Counted from the first letter of the stretch, positions 8,165 through 15,293 are shown. The stretch: DNA of 17,359 bases from CAZLAK01 sp964557545 (GCA_964557545.1 CAZLAK010000031.1:1-17359), one strand, 5' to 3'. Notes: generated by a model from the letters alone, not told the origin. Translations and numbers: made by a program.

Positions 8165-8197
8165 TATAATGTTATAAATGTTATAAGATTTTATAAG
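8165..8197 (+). repeat. TATAAT followed by three near-identical 9-10-bp tandem units, acsE upstream region
   Basis: TATAAT (8165-8170) runs into three units: ATGTTATAA (8169-8177), ATGTTATAAG (8178-8187) and ATTTTATAAG (8188-8197). Each carries a TTATAA core about one helical turn from the next. The array lies 56 bp before the acsE start in a 132-nt gap. It could be a repeated operator on one face of the helix or simply an AT-rich promoter region. Confidence 0.45.
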
Positions 8198-8252
8198 ACC
8201 CGTCCGTATACAGCAAAAAATGACAGAGAGTTAAAAAGGGAGGACCATTAAT

Positions 8253-9044
8253 TTGGAACTGATTGGCGAGCGCATAAACGGCATGTTTTCTGACATAAGG
8301 GAAGCAATTTTAAATAAAGATCCCCGTCCTGTAGAATTTTGGGCAAAGAGCCAGGCAGAGAAAGGAGCCGATTACTTGGATTTGAGCACGGGTCCGGCTG
8401 TTCCCGCCGGTGAACAGCCGGCCGTAATGGAATGGCTGGTGAAAACCGCACAGGGTGTGACCGGCCTGCCGTGCTGCCTGGATTCGACCAACCCGGAAGC
8501 CATTGAAGCCGGCTTGAAGGTGCACAGAGGACGCGCCATTATCAATTCTACAAGTGCTGACCAAAACAAAATAAACCTTTACTTTCCTATGGCTTTAAAG
8601 TACAATGCCAAGGTTATCGGCCTGACTATGAACGAAAAAGGAATTCCCAAGGATGCAGCATCCCGCATTGCCTTGGCTATGGAGCTTGTAGTAGGGGCAG
8701 ATGTGCACGGCCTGGCCATGAGAGACCTTTATATTGACCCGCTGGTGCTGCCCGTAAACGTGGCCCAGGATCACTGTCCGGAAGTTATAGAAACTATCCG
8801 GCAAATAAAGTTCCTCGCCGACCCGCCGCCGAGAACAATCATCGGTCTTTCTAACGTTTCGCAGCGCTGCCCGGAACGACGGCTGTTAAACAGAACTTTT
8901 CTCGTCATGTGCATGTCTGCAGGTCTGGACTCCTGCATCTGCGACGTGGAGGATGATGAACTCTTAAAGGCGGCTGCAGCCGCCACCGTCCTCCTGAACA
9001 GAGAAGTATATTGCGACGCTTTTATCAAGACCTTCCGCCGGTAA
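8253..9044 (+). CDS. acsE: Methyl-THF:corrinoid iron-sulfur protein methyltransferase, AcsE
   Basis: AcsE transfers the methyl group of 5-methyl-THF to Co(I) of the CFeSP, joining the folate branch to acetyl-CoA synthesis. The 263 residues (Moorella AcsE has 262) form a pterin-binding TIM barrel. They begin with the family signature LIGERINGMF and carry LDSTN, INSTSA, IGLTMNEKGIPKD, YIDPLVLPVNVAQDH and GLSNVSQRCPERRLLNRTFL. N201 in LSNVSQ corresponds to the Asn that contacts the methyl donor's N5 in the Moorella enzyme. Where Moorella has LDLNVGPA this protein has LDLSTGPA, a small change in the pterin pocket. The start is TTG 8253, with GGGAGGA (8238-8244) 8 nt upstream. metV follows at 12 nt. 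Confidence 0.97.
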   Translation: MELIGERINGMFSDIREAILNKDPRPVEFWAKSQAEKGADYLDLSTGPAVPAGEQPAVMEWLVKTAQGVTGLPCCLDSTNPEAIEAGLKVHRGRAIINSTSADQNKINLYFPMALKYNAKVIGLTMNEKGIPKDAASRIALAMELVVGADVHGLAMRDLYIDPLVLPVNVAQDHCPEVIETIRQIKFLADPPPRTIIGLSNVSQRCPERRLLNRTFLVMCMSAGLDSCICDVEDDELLKAAAAATVLLNREVYCDAFIKTFRR

Positions 9045-9056
9045 GAGGTGGTTTTT

Positions 9057-9728
9057 ATGATAGTGGCCGAGCAAAAACCCCTGGCAACGATTGACCAGTT
9101 AACTAAAGAATACAAAAAAATCCTAGTGGTAGGGTGTTCCGGCTGCACAACCGTCTGTTCAACGGGCGGCGAAAAAGAAGCAGAAATTCTGGCCAGCGCC
9201 CTTAAAATTAAACGGCGTTTAGAAGGAAGGCCTATTGAAGCATTTCACTGCGTACTGACCCGCCAGTGCGACCCAGAGTTCTTAGAAGAGCTGGCAGATA
9301 AAGTAAAAGAAGTGGAGTGCGTAGTTTCTTTGGCCTGCGGCGTAGGTCCCCAGTACCTGGCTGAGCGCTTTAAGGATAAGCCGGTTATTCCGGCAACGGA
9401 CACACTTTTCGCCGGAGGATCAAAAGGGCCCGGCACTTGGGAGGAGCAGTGTGCCATGTGCGGCGACTGCATCCTCCACCTTACTGGCGGTATATGTCCC
9501 ATAACACGCTGCCCCAAGTGCATTATGAACGGACCGTGCGGCGGTTCTCAAAACGGAAAGTGTGAAATCAGAAGCGATTTGCCGTGCGTTTGGCAATTAA
9601 TTTACGAACGCATGGAAATACTGGGCCAAAAAGATTTGCTAAAACAGCTGCTGCCGCCTAAAAATTGGTTGAAAGCAAGAGACGGCGGTCCCCGCAGGAT
9701 GACCAGAGAGGACCTGATGGCGATATGA
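9057..9728 (+). CDS. metV: Methylene-THF reductase iron-sulfur subunit, MetV
   Basis: MetV is the iron-sulfur partner of the MetF flavoprotein in acetogens (methylene-THF reductase C-terminal family). It is thought to pass electrons to MetF. The 223 residues contain C27-x2-C30-x3-C34 (GCSGCTTVC) near the N-terminus. A dense cluster-binding region covers about 132-177: C132-x2-C135-x2-C138, then C147, C152, C155, C161, C169 and C177, including the stretch CPKCIMNGPCGG. I place the start at ATG 9057 because AGGTGG lies just upstream; an in-frame GTG at 9048 overlaps that SD. The gene is 12 nt after acsE and its stop overlaps the start of metF (ATGA), which suggests translational coupling of the two subunits. 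Confidence 0.93.
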   Translation: MIVAEQKPLATIDQLTKEYKKILVVGCSGCTTVCSTGGEKEAEILASALKIKRRLEGRPIEAFHCVLTRQCDPEFLEELADKVKEVECVVSLACGVGPQYLAERFKDKPVIPATDTLFAGGSKGPGTWEEQCAMCGDCILHLTGGICPITRCPKCIMNGPCGGSQNGKCEIRSDLPCVWQLIYERMEILGQKDLLKQLLPPKNWLKARDGGPRRMTREDLMAI

Positions 9729-10639
9729 AAGCAAATGAGAGCAACTTGAAAAAAGTCCTAGAAAGTGGAAAATTAGCGGTTACTGCCGAAATAAGCCCGC
9801 CCAAACACTCTTCACCTCTGGCTTTAGCCAAAGTAGCCGGAATACTAAAAGGCTATGTGGATGCGGTAAATATAACCGATTGCCAAACCGCCGTAGTCAG
9901 GATGTCGAGTATTAGCGCCGGTGTGCACATCCTTCAAAACGGAGTAGAGCCAGTAATTCAGGTAACCTGCCGCGACAGAAACAGAATCGCCATTCAAAGT
10001 GACCTGCTGGGAGCTTACAGCTTGGGCATCTGTAATGTCCTTTGCCTCTCCGGCGATCACCAAATTTTTGGCAATCACCCGTCTGCTAAAAACGTTTATG
10101 ATATAGACTCCATCCAGCTTATCCAGGTAGTTAGAAAAATGCGCGACGAAAAAGTGTTTTGCAGCGGTGAGGCAATAACAGAACACGAACCCAGGTATTT
10201 TATTGGAGCGGTAGCCAACCCCTTTGCTGACCCTTTTGAATTCCGGGTAGACAGGCTGGAAAAAAAGATCAATGCCGGTGCAGAATTCATTCAGACCCAG
10301 TGCGTTTTTGATATGGAGCGTTTTGCCCGCTTTATGGAAATGTGCTTACAGCGCGGTCTTTGCGAAAGGGCTTATATCCTCGCCGGCGTTACACCTCTTA
10401 AAAGTTTGCGGGCAGCTAAGTATATGCAGAACATCCCCGGTATTACCATACCGGACCACATTTTAAAGCGCCTCGAAGGTGCTGAAGACGAAAAGGCAGA
10501 AGGAATAAAAATTTGCATCGAACAGATAAAGTTCATTAGAGAAAATATTAAAGGAATTGCTGGTTTTCACATTATGGCCATTAACTGGGAAGAGGTGGTG
10601 CCGGCCATTGTAGAAGGAGCTGGACTTATAAACCGTTAA
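9725..10639 (+). CDS. metF: 5,10-Methylene-THF reductase flavoprotein, MetF
   Basis: MetF reduces 5,10-methylene-THF to 5-methyl-THF on FAD, the last folate step before AcsE. The 304 residues form the MetF TIM barrel. E22 in TAEISPP matches the conserved acid near the N-terminus that activates the methylene group in E. coli MetF. NITDCQTAVVRMSS, a conserved CLSGDH segment and FIQTQCVFDMERF are typical of the acetogen and archaeal branch. The ATG at 9725 overlaps the metV stop; reading further upstream in this frame only gives a basic stretch lying inside metV. Pairing with MetV suggests a MetVF-type enzyme without a NADH-binding subunit; its electron donor cannot be read from the sequence. 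The gene ends 10 nt from the stop of the converging gap gene with no visible terminator. Confidence 0.95.
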   Translation: MKANESNLKKVLESGKLAVTAEISPPKHSSPLALAKVAGILKGYVDAVNITDCQTAVVRMSSISAGVHILQNGVEPVIQVTCRDRNRIAIQSDLLGAYSLGICNVLCLSGDHQIFGNHPSAKNVYDIDSIQLIQVVRKMRDEKVFCSGEAITEHEPRYFIGAVANPFADPFEFRVDRLEKKINAGAEFIQTQCVFDMERFARFMEMCLQRGLCERAYILAGVTPLKSLRAAKYMQNIPGITIPDHILKRLEGAEDEKAEGIKICIEQIKFIRENIKGIAGFHIMAINWEEVVPAIVEGAGLINR

Positions 10640-10649
10640 GGTATTTTTA

Positions 10650-11660
10650 TTACAGTCCAGCTCTGGCTATGTACGACACCAAATCAACAACTCTGTTGGA
10701 ATACCCCCACTCGTTGTCGTACCAGGACACTACTTTAACCAGGTTGTCACAAACCACCATAGTGGAAAGGCCGTCTACAATTGATGAGTGCGGGTTGCCG
10801 TTGTAATCGCGCGAAACCAGCGGGAGATCACTGTACGCAAGTATGCCCAAAAGCTCTCCTTCCGACGCTTTTTTAAGTATGCCGTTTACTTCCTCGACGA
10901 TAGTAGGTCTGGATGTTTCAGCCACAAAATCAACTACTGATACATTTGGTGTCGGCACCCTCATGGCCAGTCCGTTCAGCTTTCCTTTAAGTTCTGGAAT
11001 GACTAGGGCCACAGCCTTGGCCGCCCCGGTAGTAGTAGGAATGATCGACAGGGCGGCTGCCCGCGCCCGTCGCAGGTCTTTATGCGGCAGGTCGAGGATT
11101 TGCTGGTCATTGGTATAAGAGTGCACTGTGGTCATCATGCCGCGCACAATACCGAGTTCCCTGTGGAGCACCTTGGCTACCGGTGCCAGACAGTTTGTCG
11201 TACAGGAAGCACACGATATTACACTGTGCTTTGATGGGTCGTATTTTTCCTCATTAACCCCCATGACAATGGTTATGTCTTCGTTTTTGGCCGGGGCAGT
11301 GATAATTACCTTTTTTGCACCCCCGTTAAAATGCTTAGAAGCCATGGCACGGTCGGTAAACCGCCCGCTGGATTCAATAACGATTTCAACACCGTACTCT
11401 CCCCAGGGAACACAACCGGGATCTTCGATGGCAAAGGCTTTAATATCCTTGCCGTTAACCCTAAACTCCCTCTCCTCGTTAGCATAAATCTCGGCCTCTA
11501 AAATGCCGTGTAATGAGTCGTACTGTAACAGGTGTGCCATTGTGCACGCATTTGTCAAATCATTAACGGCAACTATCTCTATATCTTCTCTTCCCATAGC
11601 CGCCCGAAAAACAGTCCGGCCAATGCGCCCAAAACCGTTAATCCCAACTTTAACCGCCAT
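10650..11660 (-). CDS. gap: Glyceraldehyde-3-phosphate dehydrogenase, type I
   Basis: This enzyme interconverts glyceraldehyde-3-phosphate and 1,3-bisphosphoglycerate with NAD+ in glycolysis and gluconeogenesis. The 336 residues have the usual length. The Rossmann start is VGINGFGRIGR, and D34 in VNDLT is the residue linked with NAD preference. The catalytic cysteine is C153 in ASCTTNC, followed by HSYTNDQ, the LRRARAAALSIIPTTTGAAKA segment and YDNEWGYSNRVVDL at the C-terminus. The start ATG (11660-11658) has AAGGAGAA 7 nt upstream. It stands alone: no pgk, tpi or cggR neighbours are visible. It converges with metF and diverges from pckA, so it probably serves gluconeogenesis as well as glycolysis in a Wood-Ljungdahl organism. 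Confidence 0.97.
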   Translation of the reverse strand: MAVKVGINGFGRIGRTVFRAAMGREDIEIVAVNDLTNACTMAHLLQYDSLHGILEAEIYANEEREFRVNGKDIKAFAIEDPGCVPWGEYGVEIVIESSGRFTDRAMASKHFNGGAKKVIITAPAKNEDITIVMGVNEEKYDPSKHSVISCASCTTNCLAPVAKVLHRELGIVRGMMTTVHSYTNDQQILDLPHKDLRRARAAALSIIPTTTGAAKAVALVIPELKGKLNGLAMRVPTPNVSVVDFVAETSRPTIVEEVNGILKKASEGELLGILAYSDLPLVSRDYNGNPHSSIVDGLSTMVVCDNLVKVVSWYDNEWGYSNRVVDLVSYIARAGL

Positions 11661-11716
11661 AAAAAATTCTCCTTTCCACCTTATTTACCCGCAAATTAAC
11701 CGCACTTTTTTCTGAA

Positions 11717-11746
11717 ATTATCTTTCCCCCAGGTAAGAGATTTAAA
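11717..11746 (-). promoter_or_regulatory. Possible promoter of gap
   Basis: The minus strand reads TTTAAA (11746-11741), an 18-bp spacer and GATAAT (11722-11717). This would place transcription start about 50 nt before the gap ATG. An A-tract of about ten bases lies just upstream and could act as an UP element. The match is moderate. No CggR-type operator was recognised. Confidence 0.4.
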
Positions 11747-11857
11747 TCATTTTTTTTTTCGTTAATCAGGCGCCTAGCTGTTAAACTTTGGTAAACGTAT
11801 TCTTTATATATCTAAAATTTATAAAAAAGATTTTAAATAAAAAAACTAGCTAATAAA

Positions 11858-11885
11858 TTGAAATTTATATATGATTTTGTATACT
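11858..11885 (+). promoter_or_regulatory. Predicted sigma-70-type promoter of pckA
   Basis: TTGAAA (11858-11863), a 16-bp spacer and TATACT (11880-11885), in a very AT-rich stretch. The predicted transcript starts near 11892, about 47 nt before the chosen start codon. This also argues against starting translation at the in-frame TTG at 11858, which overlaps the -35 box. Confidence 0.6.
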
Positions 11886-11938
11886 GGATTCATAATAATA
11901 AATTTAACGGGGAGCATAACGAGGAGGTTCTGTTTAAA

Positions 11939-13474
11939 ATGCCACAGAGCACAAGCGAGTTTTTAAAGGTCGGCAGGGTAATATATAATCCCTCAGCCGC
12001 GCAATTAAGGGAAATGGCACGCCACGAAGAAAAAACCACCTGCTACGGAAGCCCGAGTTATATATCCAAAGTCAGAAACCGCAGCGCCAAGAATACATAC
12101 ATAGTTGATAACGGCCGCCTAGGTGTTGACCAAAAAGGGATTCCAAGAGCAGAAGCCGATAAAATTGTTTTACGCGTTCACGAATACCTAAAAGGTCGTG
12201 AATTAATATGCCTGGATAAAAGACTTGGCCAGCACCCAAACTTTCATGTCAATTGCCGCTTAATAATCACTGTAGAATATGCCCGCATTCCGCTGATGTG
12301 GAACAATCTTCTTTTTGAGGCAGAAAACAAAAATTTTGTTCCAGAACTAACTAGCGTCTACGTCCCTGAATGGCCGGAAAGAATTATCATGGTTTATCCG
12401 GAGGACGGCATAACTTACATTTTAGGCACAGATTACTTCGGCGAAGCTAAAAAATCTTTTTTGCGCATGGCCCTCTACCTTTGGAAAAAGCGCGGCGGGA
12501 TTGGATTTCACGCCGGCAGCAAGGTATTGAGGGTTTATAATTATAAGGGAATACTAGAAGAAGTGGGTTTTATTATCTTTGGCTTAAGCGGTACGGGCAA
12601 AACATCCCTCACCATACACGACCACGGGCTTGCGGGTGAAGAAAGAGCCATAATAAGGCAGGATGACATTGTCATGATGGACCAATCGGGGTACTGCTAC
12701 GGAACAGAAAACGGCTTTTACATAAAAACCGAAGGGCTTGACGAAACGCAGCGGGTCCTTTACCGGGCTGCCACTTCACCCAACGCCATCTTAGAAAACG
12801 TTAAAGTTTTAGATGATGGAACAGTACTTTTCAATAACTCCGAACTTACCTCCAACGGCAGGTGCGTAATCTTAAGAAATGAAGTATCTCTCACCGATGA
12901 CAGAATTGACCTCGACAAGGCAAACTGTATTATATTCATCACCCGCCGGGATGACATTATCCCGCCTGTAGCCAAACTAAACGCCGCTCAGGCTGCCGCC
13001 TATTTTATGCTGGGTGAGTCTATAGAGACTTCTGCCGGTGATCCTACCAAAGCCGGCCAGTCTAAACGGGAAGTCGGCACCAATCCATTCATTATTGGAC
13101 GTGAACCTGAAGAAGGAAACAGGCTTTTAAGTATACTTAAAAACCACCCGGACATGGAATGTTACCTCCTGAATACTGGCAGCGTAGGAGCCGGCGGGAA
13201 TAGAGGGGCTAAAAAAATTACTGTTGCCGTTTCGGCCAATATCATGAAGCAAATTGCCAAGGGAACTATTAAATGGACTGCCGACCCTGACTGGGGTTAC
13301 CAAGTACCTGTGGAGATACCGGAAATGGAGGTTGACGATTATAACCCTGCCAACCACTTTTCACCCGAGCAATACCAGGAGAGGGTAGAAAGGCTTCGCC
13401 GGGAAAGATTGCAATGGTTAGCCAAGTACAGCGGTTTAAAAGAAGAAATTATAAGAGCTGTACAGAAGGCTTAA
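11939..13474 (+). CDS. pckA: Phosphoenolpyruvate carboxykinase, ATP-type, divergent
   Basis: This enzyme interconverts oxaloacetate plus ATP with PEP, CO2 and ADP, and could serve gluconeogenesis or an anaplerotic step. The 511 residues are somewhat short for the family (about 530). The order of active-site motifs is kept: NRSAKNTYIVD (R48; usually RSPKDKY), GEAKKSF (168-174; usually GEMKKGMF), FHAGS with H191, the P-loop GLSGTGKTS (215-223), DD at 242-243, and NGRCVIL in place of NTRVSYP. The C-terminal segments usually reading FSACFG and TGKRI are strongly altered. I choose ATG 11939: AGGAGG (11922-11927) lies 11 nt upstream and the promoter is further upstream. It is monocistronic, ending in a strong terminator. 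Nucleotide preference is inferred from family only. Confidence 0.85.
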   Translation: MPQSTSEFLKVGRVIYNPSAAQLREMARHEEKTTCYGSPSYISKVRNRSAKNTYIVDNGRLGVDQKGIPRAEADKIVLRVHEYLKGRELICLDKRLGQHPNFHVNCRLIITVEYARIPLMWNNLLFEAENKNFVPELTSVYVPEWPERIIMVYPEDGITYILGTDYFGEAKKSFLRMALYLWKKRGGIGFHAGSKVLRVYNYKGILEEVGFIIFGLSGTGKTSLTIHDHGLAGEERAIIRQDDIVMMDQSGYCYGTENGFYIKTEGLDETQRVLYRAATSPNAILENVKVLDDGTVLFNNSELTSNGRCVILRNEVSLTDDRIDLDKANCIIFITRRDDIIPPVAKLNAAQAAAYFMLGESIETSAGDPTKAGQSKREVGTNPFIIGREPEEGNRLLSILKNHPDMECYLLNTGSVGAGGNRGAKKITVAVSANIMKQIAKGTIKWTADPDWGYQVPVEIPEMEVDDYNPANHFSPEQYQERVERLRRERLQWLAKYSGLKEEIIRAVQKA

Positions 13475-13512
13475 CTTTAAAAAGCCCCGTTCAAGCGGGG
13501 CTTTTTAAAGTT
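13473..13512. terminator. Strong rho-independent terminator after pckA
   Basis: A perfect 17-bp stem (13473-13489 with 13496-13512) has a 6-nt loop TTCAAG, a GCCCCG/CGGGGC core and A/T-rich flanks that supply the U-tract. The pckA stop codon (13472-13474) runs into the left arm. Its symmetry would let it work in both directions. It clearly separates pckA from the dnaD unit. Confidence 0.92.
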
Positions 13513-13589
13513 GAGAACAAAATACAGGTGCGGTAACAATATTGTGCGCCTGATGAAGTCCAATTGATTGAACAAGGTTTTAGGGAAGT

Positions 13590-13614
13590 GAACGAGGGTG
13601 GACAAACCCAGTTC
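13590..13614 (+). promoter_or_regulatory. Stem-loop in the dnaD leader
   Basis: GAAC (13590-13593) pairs with GTTC (13611-13614) and GGGT (13596-13599) with ACCC (13606-13609), with a GGACAA loop and a small internal loop. It lies in the 143-nt gap between the pckA terminator and dnaD. A second, wobble-containing stem is possible at 13526-13551. No T-run follows and no known riboswitch was recognised. No good promoter was found in this gap. Confidence 0.3.
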
Positions 13615-13651
13615 CTTAAAATAAAATAAATTTGGCAGAGGAGGTGTAAAA

Positions 13652-13675
13652 ATGTATGACGTTATGCCGCCATAA
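13652..13675 (+). other. Seven-codon ORF overlapping the dnaD start
   Basis: ATG 13652 opens a frame reading MYDVMPP and then TAA. AGGAGG (13639-13644) sits 7 nt upstream, the ideal distance, whereas the dnaD ATG at 13656 is 11 nt away in another frame (the sequence is ATGTATG). The mini-ORF could compete with or couple to dnaD initiation, or be chance. Confidence 0.25.
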
Positions 13676-14453
13676 AAGAGCCGTTAAATGCGACCAAAAA
13701 GTGAATATTACAGCAGCATTTGGAACCGATCTGGCGCTAGAAGGCGTTACTGCCATACCCAATATCCTCCTCAGGGTGTACAGGAAAATCGGCATTACAG
13801 ATTTTCAGATGATGTTACTCATACAGCTGTTCCGTTTTTACACGGAAGAAGGGGAGCTTTGTCCCAGCCCAGAAGAAATTGCCGGGTACATGCAGTCGGA
13901 CCCGGCGACCATTAAGAGAGAACTCAAAGAGTTGTTAGAAAAAGAAATAATATCAGAAAGCCAGTACTTCGACCCTTTAAAAAATGAAGTGTTTGTGGGG
14001 TATGACTTTGAGCCCCTTTTTTTAAAAGTTTCAGACGTTTGGGCCAGTATAAGGGCAAAGGAGATAGAAGAATCCGAAAAATTGCTGACTGCCATTAAAA
14101 AGCGGGTTGGGGGCATAGCTCATTTTGATGAAAAGACATCTAACCTTATTCCGGTATTCGAGCAGGAGTTTGGCAGAGCACTTTCACCTTTTGAAATAGA
14201 ACAGATAGAGCAATGGGCACAAGAGATTGACCCGCTCCTTATTGTTGAAGCCCTGCGCCGGGCTGTCCTGCTGGGCAAATACAACCTCAAGTATATTAAC
14301 GGCATACTTCTTGAATGGCGGAAAAATAATCTTCAAACCATCGAGGCAGTGGAAGAGTACGACCGCAATTTCCGGCAGCGCCGTACTGCAGCCAAAAAAA
14401 ACGTGCAGGGTAACGATAAAAAGAAAGAATTTATTAAGTCCCTGTACGTTTAA
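13656..14453 (+). CDS. DnaD-domain primosome protein
   Basis: DnaD-type proteins remodel DNA and help load the replicative helicase in low-GC Gram-positives, at oriC and at restart sites. The 265 residues show an N-terminal winged-helix-like part from about residue 33 (AIPNILLRVYRKIGITDFQ) to about 105. The C-terminal DnaD domain, about 168-235, runs from LSPFEIEQIEQWAQE to YINGILLEW, its hallmark motif. The tail is basic and probably DNA-binding. The first 15 residues (MTLCRHKRAVKCDQK) look unlike the family, so translation could also begin at GTG 13701, though that codon has no SD; the only SD favours the 13652-13656 region. The helicase-loader gene follows after 20 nt, and this pairing supports a replication role. 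Confidence 0.85.
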   Translation: MTLCRHKRAVKCDQKVNITAAFGTDLALEGVTAIPNILLRVYRKIGITDFQMMLLIQLFRFYTEEGELCPSPEEIAGYMQSDPATIKRELKELLEKEIISESQYFDPLKNEVFVGYDFEPLFLKVSDVWASIRAKEIEESEKLLTAIKKRVGGIAHFDEKTSNLIPVFEQEFGRALSPFEIEQIEQWAQEIDPLLIVEALRRAVLLGKYNLKYINGILLEWRKNNLQTIEAVEEYDRNFRQRRTAAKKNVQGNDKKKEFIKSLYV

Positions 14454-14473
14454 ATTTAAGGAAGTGAAGCAAT

Positions 14474-15232
14474 ATGGTTTGCAGTATTTGCAACGACAGA
14501 GGGATAATATTAGAAGGCGACGTTGCTATCCAGTGCAGTTGTTCTAAATCTAGGAATCTTGAGAGGCTCTTTAAAGAATCCCGCTTACCGAGAAAACTTT
14601 TAAACTGTACCTTCGAGAGGTTCGACTTTAAGTATTACGCTAAAAACTCCTTTGACCCGGTAAAAGGCGTTTCTTACTATGAACTCGCCGTGCTGGCTTA
14701 TGAAGCCGCTAAGAACTTTGTAAAGCAATTCTTGGACGATCCTTTCACAGACGGCTTGCTTTTTACCGGCCAGGTTGGCAGCGGAAAGACTTATTTGGCA
14801 TGCTGTATTGCTAATGAACTCATTAAAAAGGGCCAATTAGTACTTTTTTCAGTAGTTCCCGATCTTTTGGATCAAATACGTGCCACTTACGATTCTTGGA
14901 AGAATAGCGAAGAGGCAACTGAATTAGAAATTGTGGAGACCGCCCGCCGTGTACCCCTTCTTATCCTCGACGATTTGGGGGCTCATAACTATACGGAATG
15001 GACCAGAAACAAAATATATTCCATAATAAATTACCGCTTAAATCACCGGCTGCCCGTTATAGCTACTACCAATATCAGCCTTGAGGACCTAGAAGAGTAC
15101 CTTGGGGAGAGGACAACATCGCGGATTTTTGAAATGTGCAAACCCTACCGCCTGGTAGTAGAAATGGATATCAGAGCCGTGCAAAGAAAAGAAAAAGACT
15201 CCAAGATCAGGAGCCCGGTAATTAAGGGCTAA
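14474..15232 (+). CDS. DnaC/DnaI-like AAA+ helicase loader
   Basis: This is an ATPase of the DnaC/DnaI/IstB group that delivers the DnaB-type helicase to single-stranded DNA. The 252 residues begin with a probable zinc knuckle, C3-x2-C6 and C21-x-C23, as in DnaI-like loaders. The AAA+ core carries Walker A GQVGSGKT (99-106), Walker B LLILDDLG (DD at 166-167), sensor 1 ATTN, and an arginine in TTSRIFE in the arginine-finger position. Its place 20 nt after the DnaD-domain gene favours a chromosomal loader over an IS21 IstB, and no transposase lies nearby. AAGGAAGTG (14458-14466) precedes the ATG at 7 nt. The stop codon lies beside a terminator hairpin. Confidence 0.88.
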   Translation: MVCSICNDRGIILEGDVAIQCSCSKSRNLERLFKESRLPRKLLNCTFERFDFKYYAKNSFDPVKGVSYYELAVLAYEAAKNFVKQFLDDPFTDGLLFTGQVGSGKTYLACCIANELIKKGQLVLFSVVPDLLDQIRATYDSWKNSEEATELEIVETARRVPLLILDDLGAHNYTEWTRNKIYSIINYRLNHRLPVIATTNISLEDLEEYLGERTTSRIFEMCKPYRLVVEMDIRAVQRKEKDSKIRSPVIKG

Positions 15233-15240
15233 TTTTTTTT
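15212..15240 (+). terminator. Rho-independent terminator at the end of the helicase-loader gene
   Basis: AGCCC (15212-15216) pairs with GGGCT (15226-15230) over a 9-nt loop and is followed by AA and eight Ts (15233-15240). The hairpin overlaps the last codons and the stop. The stem is only 5 bp, so it may be leaky. Confidence 0.6.
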
Positions 15241-15244
15241 GCTA

Positions 15245-15293
15245 CTGTTATGTTATATAATAACAGAAGTGGAAATATTTATATGTATATAAT
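15245..15293 (+). promoter_or_regulatory. AT-rich promoter-like region with a dyad upstream of the SleB-type gene
   Basis: CTGTTAT (15245-15251) and ATAACAG (15260-15266) form an inverted repeat; an alternative is TGTTAT/ATAACA around a 3-nt loop. It encloses a TATAAT (15256-15261), and a second TATAAT lies at 15288-15293. Neither has a good -35 for the vegetative sigma factor. A sporulation sigma factor would be expected for a sleB-like gene, but I could not match a consensus with confidence. Confidence 0.35.

Noticed and set aside
13688..13915. A 75-codon frame within the start of the DnaD-domain gene
   Set aside because: Its N-terminus reads like a plausible start, but the rest is an off-frame reading of conserved DnaD-family sequence. 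I considered a frameshift, but the main frame is intact from FGTDLALEG onward.
14474..15232. Helicase loader read as IstB of an IS21-type element
   Set aside because: There is no IstA transposase or terminal inverted repeat, it has an N-terminal zinc knuckle, and it is adjacent to a DnaD-domain gene, which favours a replication role.
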